64,000 bases of DNA from Aspidiotus rigidus (Eukaryota; Arthropoda; Insecta; Hemiptera; Diaspididae). A model generated the notes under the pieces. The model was not told the DNA's origin, ran no database searches, and was given only the letters and a program-made list of their open reading frames with translations. Shown in pieces: positions 1 to 9,516 of the stretch. Each line of letters begins with the position of its first letter. The first letter of the stretch is position 1. The stretch spans positions 4,464,001 to 4,528,000 of the forward strand of contig JAVHKY010000052.1 of assembly GCA_035079385.1 (NCBI GenBank), written 5' to 3'. The translations under genes and the position numbers were made by a program.

Positions 1-347
1 TCCATTGCATTCTTGTTCCGTTCAAGTTTCTGTTCAATTTTCTGGTCTATTGCAGTAAACCCAGTCTTCAGATCTTCTGAATGTTTAGCCATTGTATCTG
101 TCAACATTTGCAGCATTGCACTCAAATCTATAGCTGGAGACTGCTTTGTTGGCGTACCGGTCCCAAGGTTTCCGGTAGCCTCGTCAACCTCAAATTCAAA
201 ATTGGCCACGTCCAAACCCGAGTCTTTGGATGCTTTTTCCAGACGATCGGCTAATTCATTTTTGGTTCTGCTAACAGAGTGGTTACAATTCCGGAGTTCC
301 TCGCGGAGTTGATCCCGAGTAAGTTCATGAAACTTCTTCTTCACCAT
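1..347 (-). CDS. Gag N-terminus of an LTR retrotransposon, SAP-like domain (partial, runs off left edge)
   Basis: Reading leftwards from an ATG at 347 the frame is open to the window edge (about 115 codons). The first 40 residues (MVKKKFHELTRDQLREELRN, then a second helix ending LADRLEKA) look like a SAP-type helix-turn-helix, which some Gag proteins carry at the N-terminus. A charged, probably coiled-coil stretch follows. It sits directly downstream of a primer-binding site and an LTR in the same orientation, which supports Gag and this start codon. The rest of the element lies outside the window, so the clade is not settled; Ty3/gypsy-like is the best guess. Confidence 0.65.
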   Translation of the reverse strand, partial: MVKKKFHELTRDQLREELRNCNHSVSRTKNELADRLEKASKDSGLDVANFEFEVDEATGNLGTGTPTKQSPAIDLSAMLQMLTDTMAKHSEDLKTGFTAIDQKIEQKLERNKNAM

Positions 348-390
348 TTTGAATCACCACAAGCTTCAAACGCACAGAGTAGGCTTACGC

Positions 391-409
391 AATCCCACTT
401 CTGACACCA
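391..409 (-). other. Primer-binding site complementary to a tRNA-Leu 3' end
   Basis: On the + strand this reads AATCCCACTTCTGACACCA, which from memory matches the 3' end plus CCA of an insect leucine tRNA. On the minus strand it lies 2 bp inside the LTR end, where a minus-strand primer site belongs. Confidence 0.7.
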
Positions 410-411
410 GT

Positions 412-837
412 TGTGACGTTCTACCAGTCACTGAATATCTCTTGACGCCAATAATAAAGAACAATTACGAAAACCGAGCTTTATTACTGGTACCGCAAGT
501 ACAACACATCTAAACACCGTTAAACTGTAACACAATCGCGTTAAAAAACGAGAACACGTTAACTATCGCTTTTAAGATTACAACTGAATCGCTCTATCGG
601 GTTGCTGCCGGCTATTTATAGTCTCACCCTTAATTCCAGAATTCTCGAGATTTCTTCTAGAACGGCAAACAGGTTATGCAAGAGCCCTTACAATCAATCG
701 AGCACGTTCTAGGTTGTTCAAGCGTATTCGGCGAAGTAGTTAAGCGATAAGTACGCTTCCTTGCGGTGTCTGCTATTATTAAAAGTTTAGCGGCATGTGC
801 AAGCTTGGTGCTTGCGCCTTCATAGCAGAACGCCACA
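412..837 (-). mobile_element. 5' LTR of a minus-strand LTR retrotransposon
   Basis: Read on the minus strand the segment runs from TGTGGCG to CGTCACA (about 426 bp). It has a TATA-like ACTATAAATAG near 612-622 and an AATAAA near 482, in promoter-then-polyA order. Homology to copy B starts directly after 837, so the LTR end is also the insertion boundary in copy A. No second LTR is visible because the body extends past the left edge. Confidence 0.7.
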
Positions 838-920
838 ATATGTTCAAAATTATAGTTTTCAAATTTTCACACTACTTTCTTCTTCCGATACCTGCTGTAT
901 ATTTGTTTTACGGTTTCAGG

Positions 921-1041
921 ATGTACGCAGCTTCATCTTATCCGCCAGAGGTACCCCAGACCTTAATTGAGGAGTACGGGCATGTCAATAGTGTCCACAT
1001 AATGTTTCTCAAGGATGAGACGTTCACATCTAATAAGCTTT
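921..1041 (+). CDS. Host gene copy A, coding exon 1
   Basis: The exon follows an acceptor (TTTACGGTTTCAG|G) and begins at an ATG (MYAASSYPPEVPQ). It ends AAGCTTT|GTGAGTAAAT, a strong donor leaving phase 1. Compared with copy B (50477-50597) I count about 11 differences in 121 bp, nearly all amino-acid changing, while both flanks are much more alike. Upstream of the acceptor the copies differ by a 2-bp indel, which suggests non-coding sequence. A 5' exon may exist; no signal peptide is visible. The phase joins exactly to exon 2 at 12975. Confidence 0.7.
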
Positions 1042-2861
1042 GTGAGTAAATATTCAATTTTAACTCATGAATGAGGTATCTCTATAATATTCTTCTCCCC
1101 TAAATACAAAGATGTATTAATTGTATTGGGTTCGTGCACAGAGTAAACCAAGTTCGTCTAAGAGAGCTCGAGACACGGGCATCATCCTTAGGCGAACTCT
1201 AAACTACGAATTTGGATGAATCATACACTCAATAATATGCGTTGTGTACAGCTGTATGCAGAGCTTGACGCGCACTCAAGGCGTTAGGCGAACCTAAACT
1301 ACAAATTTGGATGATGCCTGTATTCGTTAACGATATAGGTGGTGTAGCAAAGACGACCTCTGTCTGTGGGCTTGTGCCAGAGGCTCGTGCTTGTTCTACA
1401 AGTCACAAATCAGCCAGTAGATTGAATTATCGTGACGTCAGTCATTGTAAACTCCGTAACAACAACGCGCGAACACACTTCAAAAACCCTTCAATGTGAT
1501 CGATTATTCCTTTCTTGGTTCTATCACATTATCGATTCTCATAAGAAATACACTGGAACGTTTCGATCATACGTTCAAATTGAAAAACCAGAAATAATAA
1601 GCGATTGCGTGTTTATAAGTATTCAGAAGTAGGAAGTTCTCAAGTATTTGAAAATGTACCTGCGGCTCTTTATTTATTTCTGGTTATCAAATTTGAACGT
1701 TAGATCGAAACATTCCCGTGTATTTCTTATTATGGAGCATTTTTTTGTTTATGAACGAAGTTTGTAATTTAGAGTAAAGTTGACGATTTTAACGAGCTGT
1801 AGGGTATGTCGGGGTAAACGGATGCGGAGCTTGTGACGTCACGATAATTCAGTCTGTTGCAGTAGCTTTTCTTTTCTTCAGTGTACCGATTGTTGTTCAA
1901 CGACCTTTCAATGTTGATGTGATATTGATTACTAATTTTATTGTTCTAGTATTCATTTTAGAGAAGAGTACTGCTTCTGCACTGATACGCAGATTTGGTA
2001 CAAATCAATCTTATAGCCTCGCGATTATTCTGACGAGTAAAATTTCAGTTGTAACAGTGACAGATAACCATCACAAGTTAAATCCATCTCTATTTAGTAA
2101 TTTTTATGGAATATTTACGTCACATATGGTAAAGCACTACAATTTAAAACTTCTCCGATGCTCTGATTAGTTATTTGTTGATACATTACGGTACTATTAC
2201 AAAGGTCATAAAATGTTTTCTTCAATGTACCGGTAACGCAATTTTTCACCACGATGAAGTTGAGAAGTGGGAGAAAAATAACTTTGTAACCCGCACTAAT
2301 TTCCAATGAACAATTACAGCGCGCAATATTAATTAACAGTGAAATTTGTGAATTAGTATATCAACAAAATGACGATGCATTTATGTAGGCAGCCAGGAAA
2401 CGTCCTAACTTCCGCTGTTATCAAACCGTTACCCCGCGGTCCACATTAATACATTCCCATTTTGATACTCTTACATGAAAAACATTATAGAAACTACCCA
2501 AGCTGATGGACGTCGTATTACAAGGAGAAGGGAAAGTTGCATGGAATGCACAAGAATTTTTTCTCGTCTCAGAAAACAAGCATCTACGCAAGCTCGGGTA
2601 TCTCTAAACATGAATAGGGTATAGCCTATGAACGAGCCGACAAAAAATTTCTATGAATAAATACTAGATCTTTTCAGCTTGTTTTCCAAAATAATCTTGC
2701 TTTGGCCTCAGACTTTCAGCTTTCCAACCCTGATTGATAATACTCTCTTCTCTTTTCAGAAGTTTGTTCTCAATTGTTACAACAATAGGTACTCACCTCT
2801 TTTCTCGACAGCAAGTTTCATCTATTTCCTATAAGAGAAAAACAAACTCGCAACAATAAAC
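1042..2861 (+). other. Intron 1 of copy A, left part
   Basis: No supported gene. The sequence is nearly the same as 50598-52412 of copy B, and short reading frames here show no excess of change or conservation over their surroundings. It ends at the TAAAC target-site copy (2857-2861) of the Copia insertion. Confidence 0.6.
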
Positions 2862-3043
2862 TATTGCACGAATAGTCGAATATATACGAATGTGGCTGTA
2901 GCCTGTGCGTGACTGACGCATTAGAGAAGCAGCATTCCATCGGTGGACTTGCTTTATGGGCTTCCAGACTATAGCGTTCGATTAAGGATGTAGGGTGAGA
3001 GTATCGTGTGTACTCTAGGGAGCGCTAGTAGCTCCCGATAACA
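2862..3043 (-). repeat. Copia 3' LTR
   Basis: 182 bp, identical by eye to 9335-9516. On the minus strand it begins TGTTATCGGGAG and ends TTCGTGCAATA, so the far end lacks the usual CA; the boundary was chosen from the TAAAC target duplication. Confidence 0.9.
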
Positions 3044-3054
3044 CCCCCTCCCAC
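3044..3054 (-). other. Polypurine tract of the Copia element
   Basis: On the minus strand GTGGGAGGGGG directly abuts the 3' LTR, the expected position for second-strand priming. Confidence 0.75.
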
Positions 3055-3200
3055 ACGATACTTGATCATTTCGAATACTTGTTGTAGATTAGAAAGAAAA
3101 AGAATTGCAGTCCATAAGAAACTAAGACTCCTAGGAGGGTAGAATCATACTGAGACGTTCAGCCCTCAGACAAAACAAAAAAAGGAGGAAGGGTGGTATT

Positions 3201-3330
3201 TCATCATACTAAGACATTACTCAACCACAAGGAAAGGAATATTAGGTTTTTCATCATACTAAGACGTTACTCAACCACAAAGAAAGGAATACTAGGTTTT
3301 TCATCATACTAAGACGTTACTCAACCTCTA
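3201..3330. repeat. 50-bp tandem repeat in the Copia 3' region
   Basis: TCATCATACTAAGACGTTAC recurs at 3201, 3251 and 3301 with a 50-bp period. Weaker copies of its core (ATCATACTGAGACG) lie near 3147 and 3351. It lies between the RT stop codon and the 3' LTR, outside any reading frame. Confidence 0.85.
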
Positions 3331-4181
3331 AGGAGTTCCTCGACTGGGGTTCATACTGAGACGACCAATTCCAGCGAGTAGGAGGGTTGGAGGATAGCGC
3401 GCTGAAAAACAACAAAAAAATATGAGACAAAATCGTTTGTAATATTACCGTCAAAGATGTGGACTATCGGTTATTCTGTTTGGGATATTCGCCTCGTGCA
3501 AATATGGTTGACCCATGGATATATATATTCATCATGTCGCGAGGAAATGATGTCATGTGTCTACTTAGGAAACGCGAAGTTTCCACAGACTGAGAATAAT
3601 TCAAATAAAGACGTGAGCAAAATTAACTCTATTGTATCACAAAATAAACGGTCAGTCTTGATTATTATATAACTTCTAACAAAAAATTATTCACTACGTT
3701 TAATTGCTATGACTGTAGATTGATGACTAAAACAAATTCATCACAATCGTTTACAGGAAAAGACAAACTATAAATAACGTAAAATCAAAAAAATGAACAC
3801 ACTTTTCAATCACAAGTGTTGCGTTGAGTTACGAATATAAGAATAACGAACGAAAATAATGCTTATTTTTACTTGACGATATGAAAATCTGAAACAACGA
3901 GCTGGTTTTTTGTTTCATTTATCAATAAGTAAATGCGAATGAACGAAGAACTTGGAACTACGAATAGAGTGAGAAAAATCGAATAGAAGGCTTATTAGCC
4001 TTAAGGAGAGAGATTACTTTCGTTTTATATATATAATATCGATAAGTATACGAGAAAGTCGAATAAAAATGTTAAACTGATGTGAAGAACACAAATCTTT
4101 TGAAGTTCGAGAAACTGAAACAGTTGTATGATCGTTTCGAAAATCTGTAACAAGAACCAAAATATGGTACCTACACGAATG

Positions 4182-5909
4182 TTAGTCAACGGCATCGAAT
4201 AATAATTGATTTCTCAATTGTTTGAAGTGATCTTGTGGCAATGGCTTGGTCAATATGTCGGCTAGCTGCTGAAGGGATCCGACCAGAATTAATCTGACAA
4301 GTCCGTTTCGTACATATTCGTTAACTTTAAAATAAATCGTTTCGAGATGTTTTAGCCTGCTGGCCGACGCATTGCCAACACATTGATGATACGTTGCTTG
4401 ATTATCTTCATAACCTATGATTGGTAATTCAGATTTTCTGAAGAGGTCTTCTTGGAGACGGACGAGAAAGAGTGAGTCGTGTACACCTTCAGTAAGAGAA
4501 CGTAATTCAGCTTCTGCAGAGCTTTCCGCTATAGAAGACTGTAAGTGAGATGTCCAATGAATTGTGGACCCGTAATAGCGTATTAAGTAACCGGACGTCG
4601 ATGCGCGAGTTTTATCTGTTGCAAAGTCGGCGTCGGCATATAATTCGATAGGATTCTCAGACTCTTTAGTTCGTTTATAAATCAAACCCATCTTTTTGTG
4701 GCATGCGAGGTAAGAGAGAAGATGAGATAATAATTTATTATGAATCGGTTGTGGATTCATTTGGTGACTAGATAAATATCCTACAGGGAAAGATATGTCT
4801 AAACGAGTAGTATTCGCCAAGTACAACAGTGAGCCAATCAATGTTCGATAAGGATAAGTCGGATAATTCTCATTTTCGGTAATACGGTGGTTTCGAAATT
4901 CCATCATCGGAGTGATAGGACAAAAATTTTGATCAAAGGCATACTCTTTTAGAAGTGATTCGACAAAATCTTTTTGATGTAATAAGATAGAGTGATCGGT
5001 TAATTTATCAATTTGGATACCTATAAACTTTGATGGAAAACCCATTCTTTTCAACGTAAAGTGTGTTTCGAACATTTCAAGAGTATCATTGATGCCTTTT
5101 TGCGAATTAGAAGTTACTATGATGTCGTCTACATAAACTAGACATAGAATTGTAATTGAGTCGTTTTCCTTTTCAAATACACACTGTTCTCTAGGGGAGG
5201 TTTTAAATCCATGGTTTTGCAACAGTCCTGAGATAGTTATATACCATCGCATTGGAGCTATCGCCAGCCCATAGAGTGCACGATTCAATCTACCTACGTG
5301 AGTTTTGTTATTTCCTTCGAAACCGAGCGGAATTTTGATATACTTTTCTCTACCGATAGTGCCGTTGAGGAAAGCAGAGTCAATATCTATCTGTTCCATA
5401 GGCCATCCCTTCTGAGTGGCAAAAGCTAGAAACCATTTTACAGTTAACTGACCAGGCGTTGGTGATTTCTTTTCATTTTTATTGTATTTTTCAGGATCAA
5501 GATTGCCTGCTGCAACTATTCTACCTTTGTATTTACCAGAACTTTTCACTGTGAATAGCCATTTAACGGGAATCGGTTTAATTGTTTTTGATTTCTCGAC
5601 TAAAGTGAAGACGTTCAACTTTTTCCAGACATTAATTTCCGCATTTATCGCTTCTTTCCACTTAGGATCCTTCATCGCTTCATAATACGTTAGTGAGACA
5701 ATCTTAGACGAATAGAGATCCTTATCAAATTTTCCATAACTATCGAAATTTATCGTTTCTTCTTGTAACATGGAACTGGGAGTATTACTTTCTTCTCTGT
5801 CTAAAATCATACGATTAGTTTTTAACATTTCTTTATAATTACGACGGTGAACGCAAGGATTTGTTTTCAACCTAGTTTGTATCAAGTTATTCGGTGTTCC
5901 ATTCGTTTT
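4182..5909 (-). CDS. Copia Pol, reverse transcriptase and RNase H part
   Basis: A 567-codon frame carrying a complete RVT_2 reverse transcriptase: QIDIDSAFLNG near residue 166 and the catalytic YVDD at about 251-254, counted from position 5885. RNase H follows, with YADADFA, an SSAEAEL segment and a C-terminal ADILTKPL. It is in the same frame as the integrase part upstream and is separated from it by one TGA at 5910-5912; there is no good ATG of its own. It copies element RNA into DNA in virus-like particles. All catalytic residues I can check are present, so the only visible defect is the stop. Confidence 0.92.
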   Translation of the reverse strand, partial: KTNGTPNNLIQTRLKTNPCVHRRNYKEMLKTNRMILDREESNTPSSMLQEETINFDSYGKFDKDLYSSKIVSLTYYEAMKDPKWKEAINAEINVWKKLNVFTLVEKSKTIKPIPVKWLFTVKSSGKYKGRIVAAGNLDPEKYNKNEKKSPTPGQLTVKWFLAFATQKGWPMEQIDIDSAFLNGTIGREKYIKIPLGFEGNNKTHVGRLNRALYGLAIAPMRWYITISGLLQNHGFKTSPREQCVFEKENDSITILCLVYVDDIIVTSNSQKGINDTLEMFETHFTLKRMGFPSKFIGIQIDKLTDHSILLHQKDFVESLLKEYAFDQNFCPITPMMEFRNHRITENENYPTYPYRTLIGSLLYLANTTRLDISFPVGYLSSHQMNPQPIHNKLLSHLLSYLACHKKMGLIYKRTKESENPIELYADADFATDKTRASTSGYLIRYYGSTIHWTSHLQSSIAESSAEAELRSLTEGVHDSLFLVRLQEDLFRKSELPIIGYEDNQATYHQCVGNASASRLKHLETIYFKVNEYVRNGLVRLILVGSLQQLADILTKPLPQDHFKQLRNQLLFDAVD

Positions 5910-8321
5910 TCATTTCTTAGACTCTTTTGCAACTCCCCCTCCTTTCTGATCATTAGTAACCAAAATTCTACCTAGGTTACCGTGAACGGGTATCACCTCT
6001 CCCCCTCCGTTTCTGTCATCAGAGTTGGTAGGAAGAGGCGGAGAGAAAATTGGTAATGACGTACGATTAGTCGGAGGAAAACAAAAATCACTTGAACTCG
6101 AATGAGTGGGGAAATCATGACGATACAGAATCGATTCGTCAATTCGTACGAGACATTCGTCGGAGGTGACCTTCGTTTCCGGATTATATGTTCGATAGCC
6201 TGTATTGTTGTAACCTACCAGATACTGAATATTACTACGAGGATCTACTTTCCTGCCTCTGGGCACTTTAGAGTAAACATAGCAGCGAGATCCTATTATT
6301 CTTATATTCGATATGACCGGGGGTTTCAAATGAAATTTTTCATATGGTGTAACGTTTCCTATACTAGAATGAGTAGTTCGATTATAAATCCAGGTCGCTG
6401 TGTCAACAAGTTGGCCCCACATGTTTGCAGGAAAACCAGACTCATATAACAGTGCCCGAAGACGGTATTCTAAAGTTTGAATAACTCTTTCCGCTGTACC
6501 ATTGTGCTCGTGCACATCAGTTTCAGCATATTCGGGTTTGGCACCATATTTTTTTAAAACATTTCGAAAATCGCGGGATTCAAATTCACCCCCTTTATCG
6601 CATCGAATTTTGTCAAATTGACCAGGGCCGGGAAAACGTGTTTGAATTTCACTGAGCGCCTCGTCTATCATTTCGTAAGTGATATCTTTGGATTTCATAG
6701 TAAAGGTTTGTAAATATCGAGAATAATCATCTATAGCAACGAGAATAAATCTATTTTGAGTATGAATTGTTTTCGGTGTGATAGGTCCTACAAGATCCGC
6801 GTGAATAATCTGACCAACTCTGGTAGCTCGTTCGCGCGTTTCGTTAAATTTCTTACGAGTGAATTTCGCTAAAGCGCATACAGCGCAGCAGTTTTCTCTA
6901 TCCTCACTAAGAACGGGATTCATGCCTATCGTTACTTTTGAATTTTTAAAAACAGACGGTGCAGAAGCGTGAGCTAGACGACGATGCCATAAATTGCTCA
7001 TTTTACGACGCTTATCTAATTGTTTGGACGATAATCTTTTTCGTTTCCTATTCGAATGTGAAGCAGTTGCTGATAACTCAGGAGATGGATCAGAATCAGA
7101 GATATTCTCATAGTCAACAGGTGCACTCTTCTCATTTTCGTCCACCTCGTCGAATCGTATATTCATAGGGAGGTGTTGAACAGGGACGTCAGGAGAAAAT
7201 TCTACGTCATAAATTTGTGATATATTACATTTTATCTTACCTAAAGTAGAGTCGAATAAACGTGAACTAGGTTGAGAACTGTACGTTTTGCCATGAAGAT
7301 AATAAATGCCAGCTCGCACTTCTAATGCTGCTATTTTCGGTGTCAATTTCCTGCCAAAAATGGACCCAGATTTGGTATTAAGTATAATCGTTGAATTAAA
7401 TTGTACATTAAATGCATTCGCACCTATGATCTTATCTTTCGTATTGGGTGCATAATACACATTATTCAACACAATGATCGTTTCTACTTTTTTCCATTTT
7501 AACAGAATTGGTAAATTACCAACACCTACTGCGTGAGCAGTAATCGTTTTGCCCGATAAATTAAAATGTATTTGTTTAGGTTTTTCGAATTCGCTATAAG
7601 AAATCAAGGAGGAACGATCATTTGTGCTGTTAGCATTTGAGGCAGAATCTATTGCGAATATCGTATCGTTTGTAAAATGGGACCTACGAATTTCGTTACA
7701 CTTACTCGGATTATTCTTTTCAAACGGACAAACATCTCCAGTGTGCCCAAAATTGAAACATCTATAACATTGCTTGCCGGGATTTTTACAGGCCGACGCA
7801 TCATGAAAATATTGTCCGCAGTTTCTACATTGGACTTTTCGACGTTCTTCAGGCGACATTTTTCGAATAGTGGCGGACTGCTCCTCGGTGTAGTTCGGCC
7901 TTTTCCCCGGAATGACTAGGATCGAATTTTTATAATAACGTCCGTCAGAACTTGTCGACTGAGGATGACGAATAGAATCTTCTTTAAATCGTTTGGACGG
8001 GTACTTTTCGATTTCATCGTGCGTAAATTGTTTGTAGTTCGATTGATAATGCGTTTTGTTTTGGAACTTATTCGAATGAGGAACATATGGCTTTCCTTGT
8101 TGAAAACGATTGGTCGCTGAGCCACGATTGTTTGATTCTGAAAATTCAATAATTTTCGTGTTAGCTTTATTTACCGGAATATATTCCGTATTCGTTACTT
8201 TCGCTAGAATCAAATATGCCGCATCCTGCTCGCATGAGAGCGGATGACGTAGAACAATGCGATACGTGACGATCGTTTGAGTCGACAGTATGCGATTGAA
8301 ATAACTGATCGTTTGATTCGT
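5910..8321 (-). CDS. Copia Gag zinc knuckles, protease and integrase part of Pol
   Basis: The frame opens after a TAA at 8322-8324. Counting from position 8213, two CCHC knuckles lie at residues 129-142 and 149-162. A retropepsin-like site reads FAIDSAS near 186-192, with Ala where DSG is usual. The pre-integrase HHCC finger covers about 410-446 (NLWHRRLAHA, CAVCALAK). The integrase triad is D473, D539 and E575, a DD35E spacing. The frame ends at a TGA (5910-5912) that cuts the RT off in the same frame. It overlaps gag by about 155 bp in another frame, so Pol needs a +1 (or -2) shift or has suffered an indel. Confidence 0.9.
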   Translation of the reverse strand, partial: TNQTISYFNRILSTQTIVTYRIVLRHPLSCEQDAAYLILAKVTNTEYIPVNKANTKIIEFSESNNRGSATNRFQQGKPYVPHSNKFQNKTHYQSNYKQFTHDEIEKYPSKRFKEDSIRHPQSTSSDGRYYKNSILVIPGKRPNYTEEQSATIRKMSPEERRKVQCRNCGQYFHDASACKNPGKQCYRCFNFGHTGDVCPFEKNNPSKCNEIRRSHFTNDTIFAIDSASNANSTNDRSSLISYSEFEKPKQIHFNLSGKTITAHAVGVGNLPILLKWKKVETIIVLNNVYYAPNTKDKIIGANAFNVQFNSTIILNTKSGSIFGRKLTPKIAALEVRAGIYYLHGKTYSSQPSSRLFDSTLGKIKCNISQIYDVEFSPDVPVQHLPMNIRFDEVDENEKSAPVDYENISDSDPSPELSATASHSNRKRKRLSSKQLDKRRKMSNLWHRRLAHASAPSVFKNSKVTIGMNPVLSEDRENCCAVCALAKFTRKKFNETRERATRVGQIIHADLVGPITPKTIHTQNRFILVAIDDYSRYLQTFTMKSKDITYEMIDEALSEIQTRFPGPGQFDKIRCDKGGEFESRDFRNVLKKYGAKPEYAETDVHEHNGTAERVIQTLEYRLRALLYESGFPANMWGQLVDTATWIYNRTTHSSIGNVTPYEKFHLKPPVISNIRIIGSRCYVYSKVPRGRKVDPRSNIQYLVGYNNTGYRTYNPETKVTSDECLVRIDESILYRHDFPTHSSSSDFCFPPTNRTSLPIFSPPLPTNSDDRNGGGEVIPVHGNLGRILVTNDQKGGGVAKESKK

Positions 8322-9189
8322 TTATATTTGATAAAGGAAAATAATCGTTTAAATGCGGAATTCGTTTCACAATAGTACTATTTGACTTACCTTGCGAATG
8401 CGATGATTTGACTTCTTTCGGTAGGTCTAAGTTCATAAATTGTTGTTTCACGAACGACAGCGTTCTATTTTCTTTCTGTTGGACGCTCATTGAAGTATAG
8501 AATGTTGATAATGGCGATCGCGTATCTTTGATCCCGTCTATTTTATTCAAAAACATAATTCGTAAGAACGCGTCATCAAGAACGATGTCGCGTTCTTTAA
8601 AATCCGCGACGAGTTCCTTGAAATCATTAACGTATCGCTGCTGACTGTATCCAGGTTTGAATTGAAGGGTTTTCAACCGGTCGTATAAGTCCATACAGTC
8701 GAAAGTTTCATTCTCCCCATACTGTTTATTGATCGTTTTCATGGCAGCATATGCGGATGAAGCTGAGGCGATACTCGCCTGTATATTTCGAGATACAGAT
8801 GCATTTAAATAGGACTGCGCTCTCGCCTTCATTTTGCGTTTTTTCTTTTCGTCCCAGGATAAGTCGCCTTCTTCATTTTCGAGACACTCAAATAGGTCAT
8901 AGCTTTTCAAATCAAGTTCTATCATCCTGCGCCATTGTTTGTAGTTTTTTCGAGAGTTGAGTTTTTCTCTCTCACTGAAGGAACGAACAACGAAGTTGGT
9001 AGTATCTGACGACTTACTCGAATTTGCGACTCCTACTGCTTTTAACGCTGCCTGAACAGCCAAATTCAGTTGGGAAGACGAAAATATAGGTTCTTCGGTT
9101 TCATCTTCGAATATGTCGTTATCTTTGTCACCGTCGTTCGAATCGGAAGATGAAGAGTCATCTTGTGTCTTAAGGTTTTTCTTCTTCAT
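8167..9189 (-). CDS. Copia Gag
   Basis: Starting at the ATG at 9189 (MKKKNLKTQDD) this gives about 340 residues. A serine/aspartate-rich acidic N-terminus is followed by a UBN2-type capsid region (KNYKQWRRMIELDL, then FDCMDLYDRLKTLQFKPG). The zinc knuckles that normally end Gag lie in the overlapping Pol frame. Either a frameshift links the two, or a small indel near 8200-8320 separated them. Gag forms the particle that packages element RNA. Confidence 0.85.
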   Translation of the reverse strand: MKKKNLKTQDDSSSSDSNDGDKDNDIFEDETEEPIFSSSQLNLAVQAALKAVGVANSSKSSDTTNFVVRSFSEREKLNSRKNYKQWRRMIELDLKSYDLFECLENEEGDLSWDEKKKRKMKARAQSYLNASVSRNIQASIASASSAYAAMKTINKQYGENETFDCMDLYDRLKTLQFKPGYSQQRYVNDFKELVADFKERDIVLDDAFLRIMFLNKIDGIKDTRSPLSTFYTSMSVQQKENRTLSFVKQQFMNLDLPKEVKSSHSQGKSNSTIVKRIPHLNDYFPLSNINESNDQLFQSHTVDSNDRHVSHCSTSSALMRAGCGIFDSSESNEYGIYSGK

Positions 9190-9334
9190 CCTTAAGCACC
9201 AAACAAGAAACTGAGTAAATACCAAGCAACGACGTGCTTTGAGAAATAACACGAATTATAGACGAATAGAATACACAGACGGAACGAATTTTCTTTTGAA
9301 TTACTTAGTTCGATAATTTATTAATTTAAATTAA

Positions 9335-9516
9335 TATTGCACGAATAGTCGAATATATACGAATGTGGCTGTAGCCTGTGCGTGACTGACGCATTAGAGA
9401 AGCAGCATTCCATCGGTGGACTTGCTTTATGGGCTTCCAGACTATAGCGTTCGATTAAGGATGTAGGGTGAGAGTATCGTGTGTACTCTAGGGAGCGCTA
9501 GTAGCTCCCGATAACA
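9335..9516 (-). repeat. Copia 5' LTR
   Basis: 182 bp, identical to the 3' LTR, followed by the target copy TAAAC (9517-9521). Directly inside it on the minus strand is an AT-rich stretch in which I could not recognise a primer site. Confidence 0.9.

Larger units (their letters stand above)
2862..9516 (-). mobile_element. Ty1/copia LTR retrotransposon, nearly intact
   Basis: A 6655-bp element on the minus strand with identical 182-bp LTRs at 2862-3043 and 9335-9516. It is flanked by the 5-bp target duplication TAAAC (2857-2861, 9517-9521). Copy B shows the empty site, AATAAACTACTTG near 52412. Order on the minus strand is 5' LTR, gag, zinc knuckles, protease, integrase, reverse transcriptase, RNase H, a 1.1-kb 3' region, polypurine tract and 3' LTR. 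Identical LTRs and absence from copy B show insertion after the duplication, recently. One TGA and a gag/pol frame change interrupt the coding region. Confidence 0.93.

Noticed and set aside
1919..2170. 83-codon frame (and 51475-51726)
   Set aside because: Nearly identical between copies along with surrounding intron; no sign of coding constraint or acceleration.
3001..3061. GTATCGTGTG and CACACGATAC inverted pair across the Copia LTR border
   Set aside because: Only 10 bp; probably chance overlap of LTR and polypurine tract sequence.
5482..5685. Plus-strand frames within the Copia element
   Set aside because: Antisense shadows of gag and pol.
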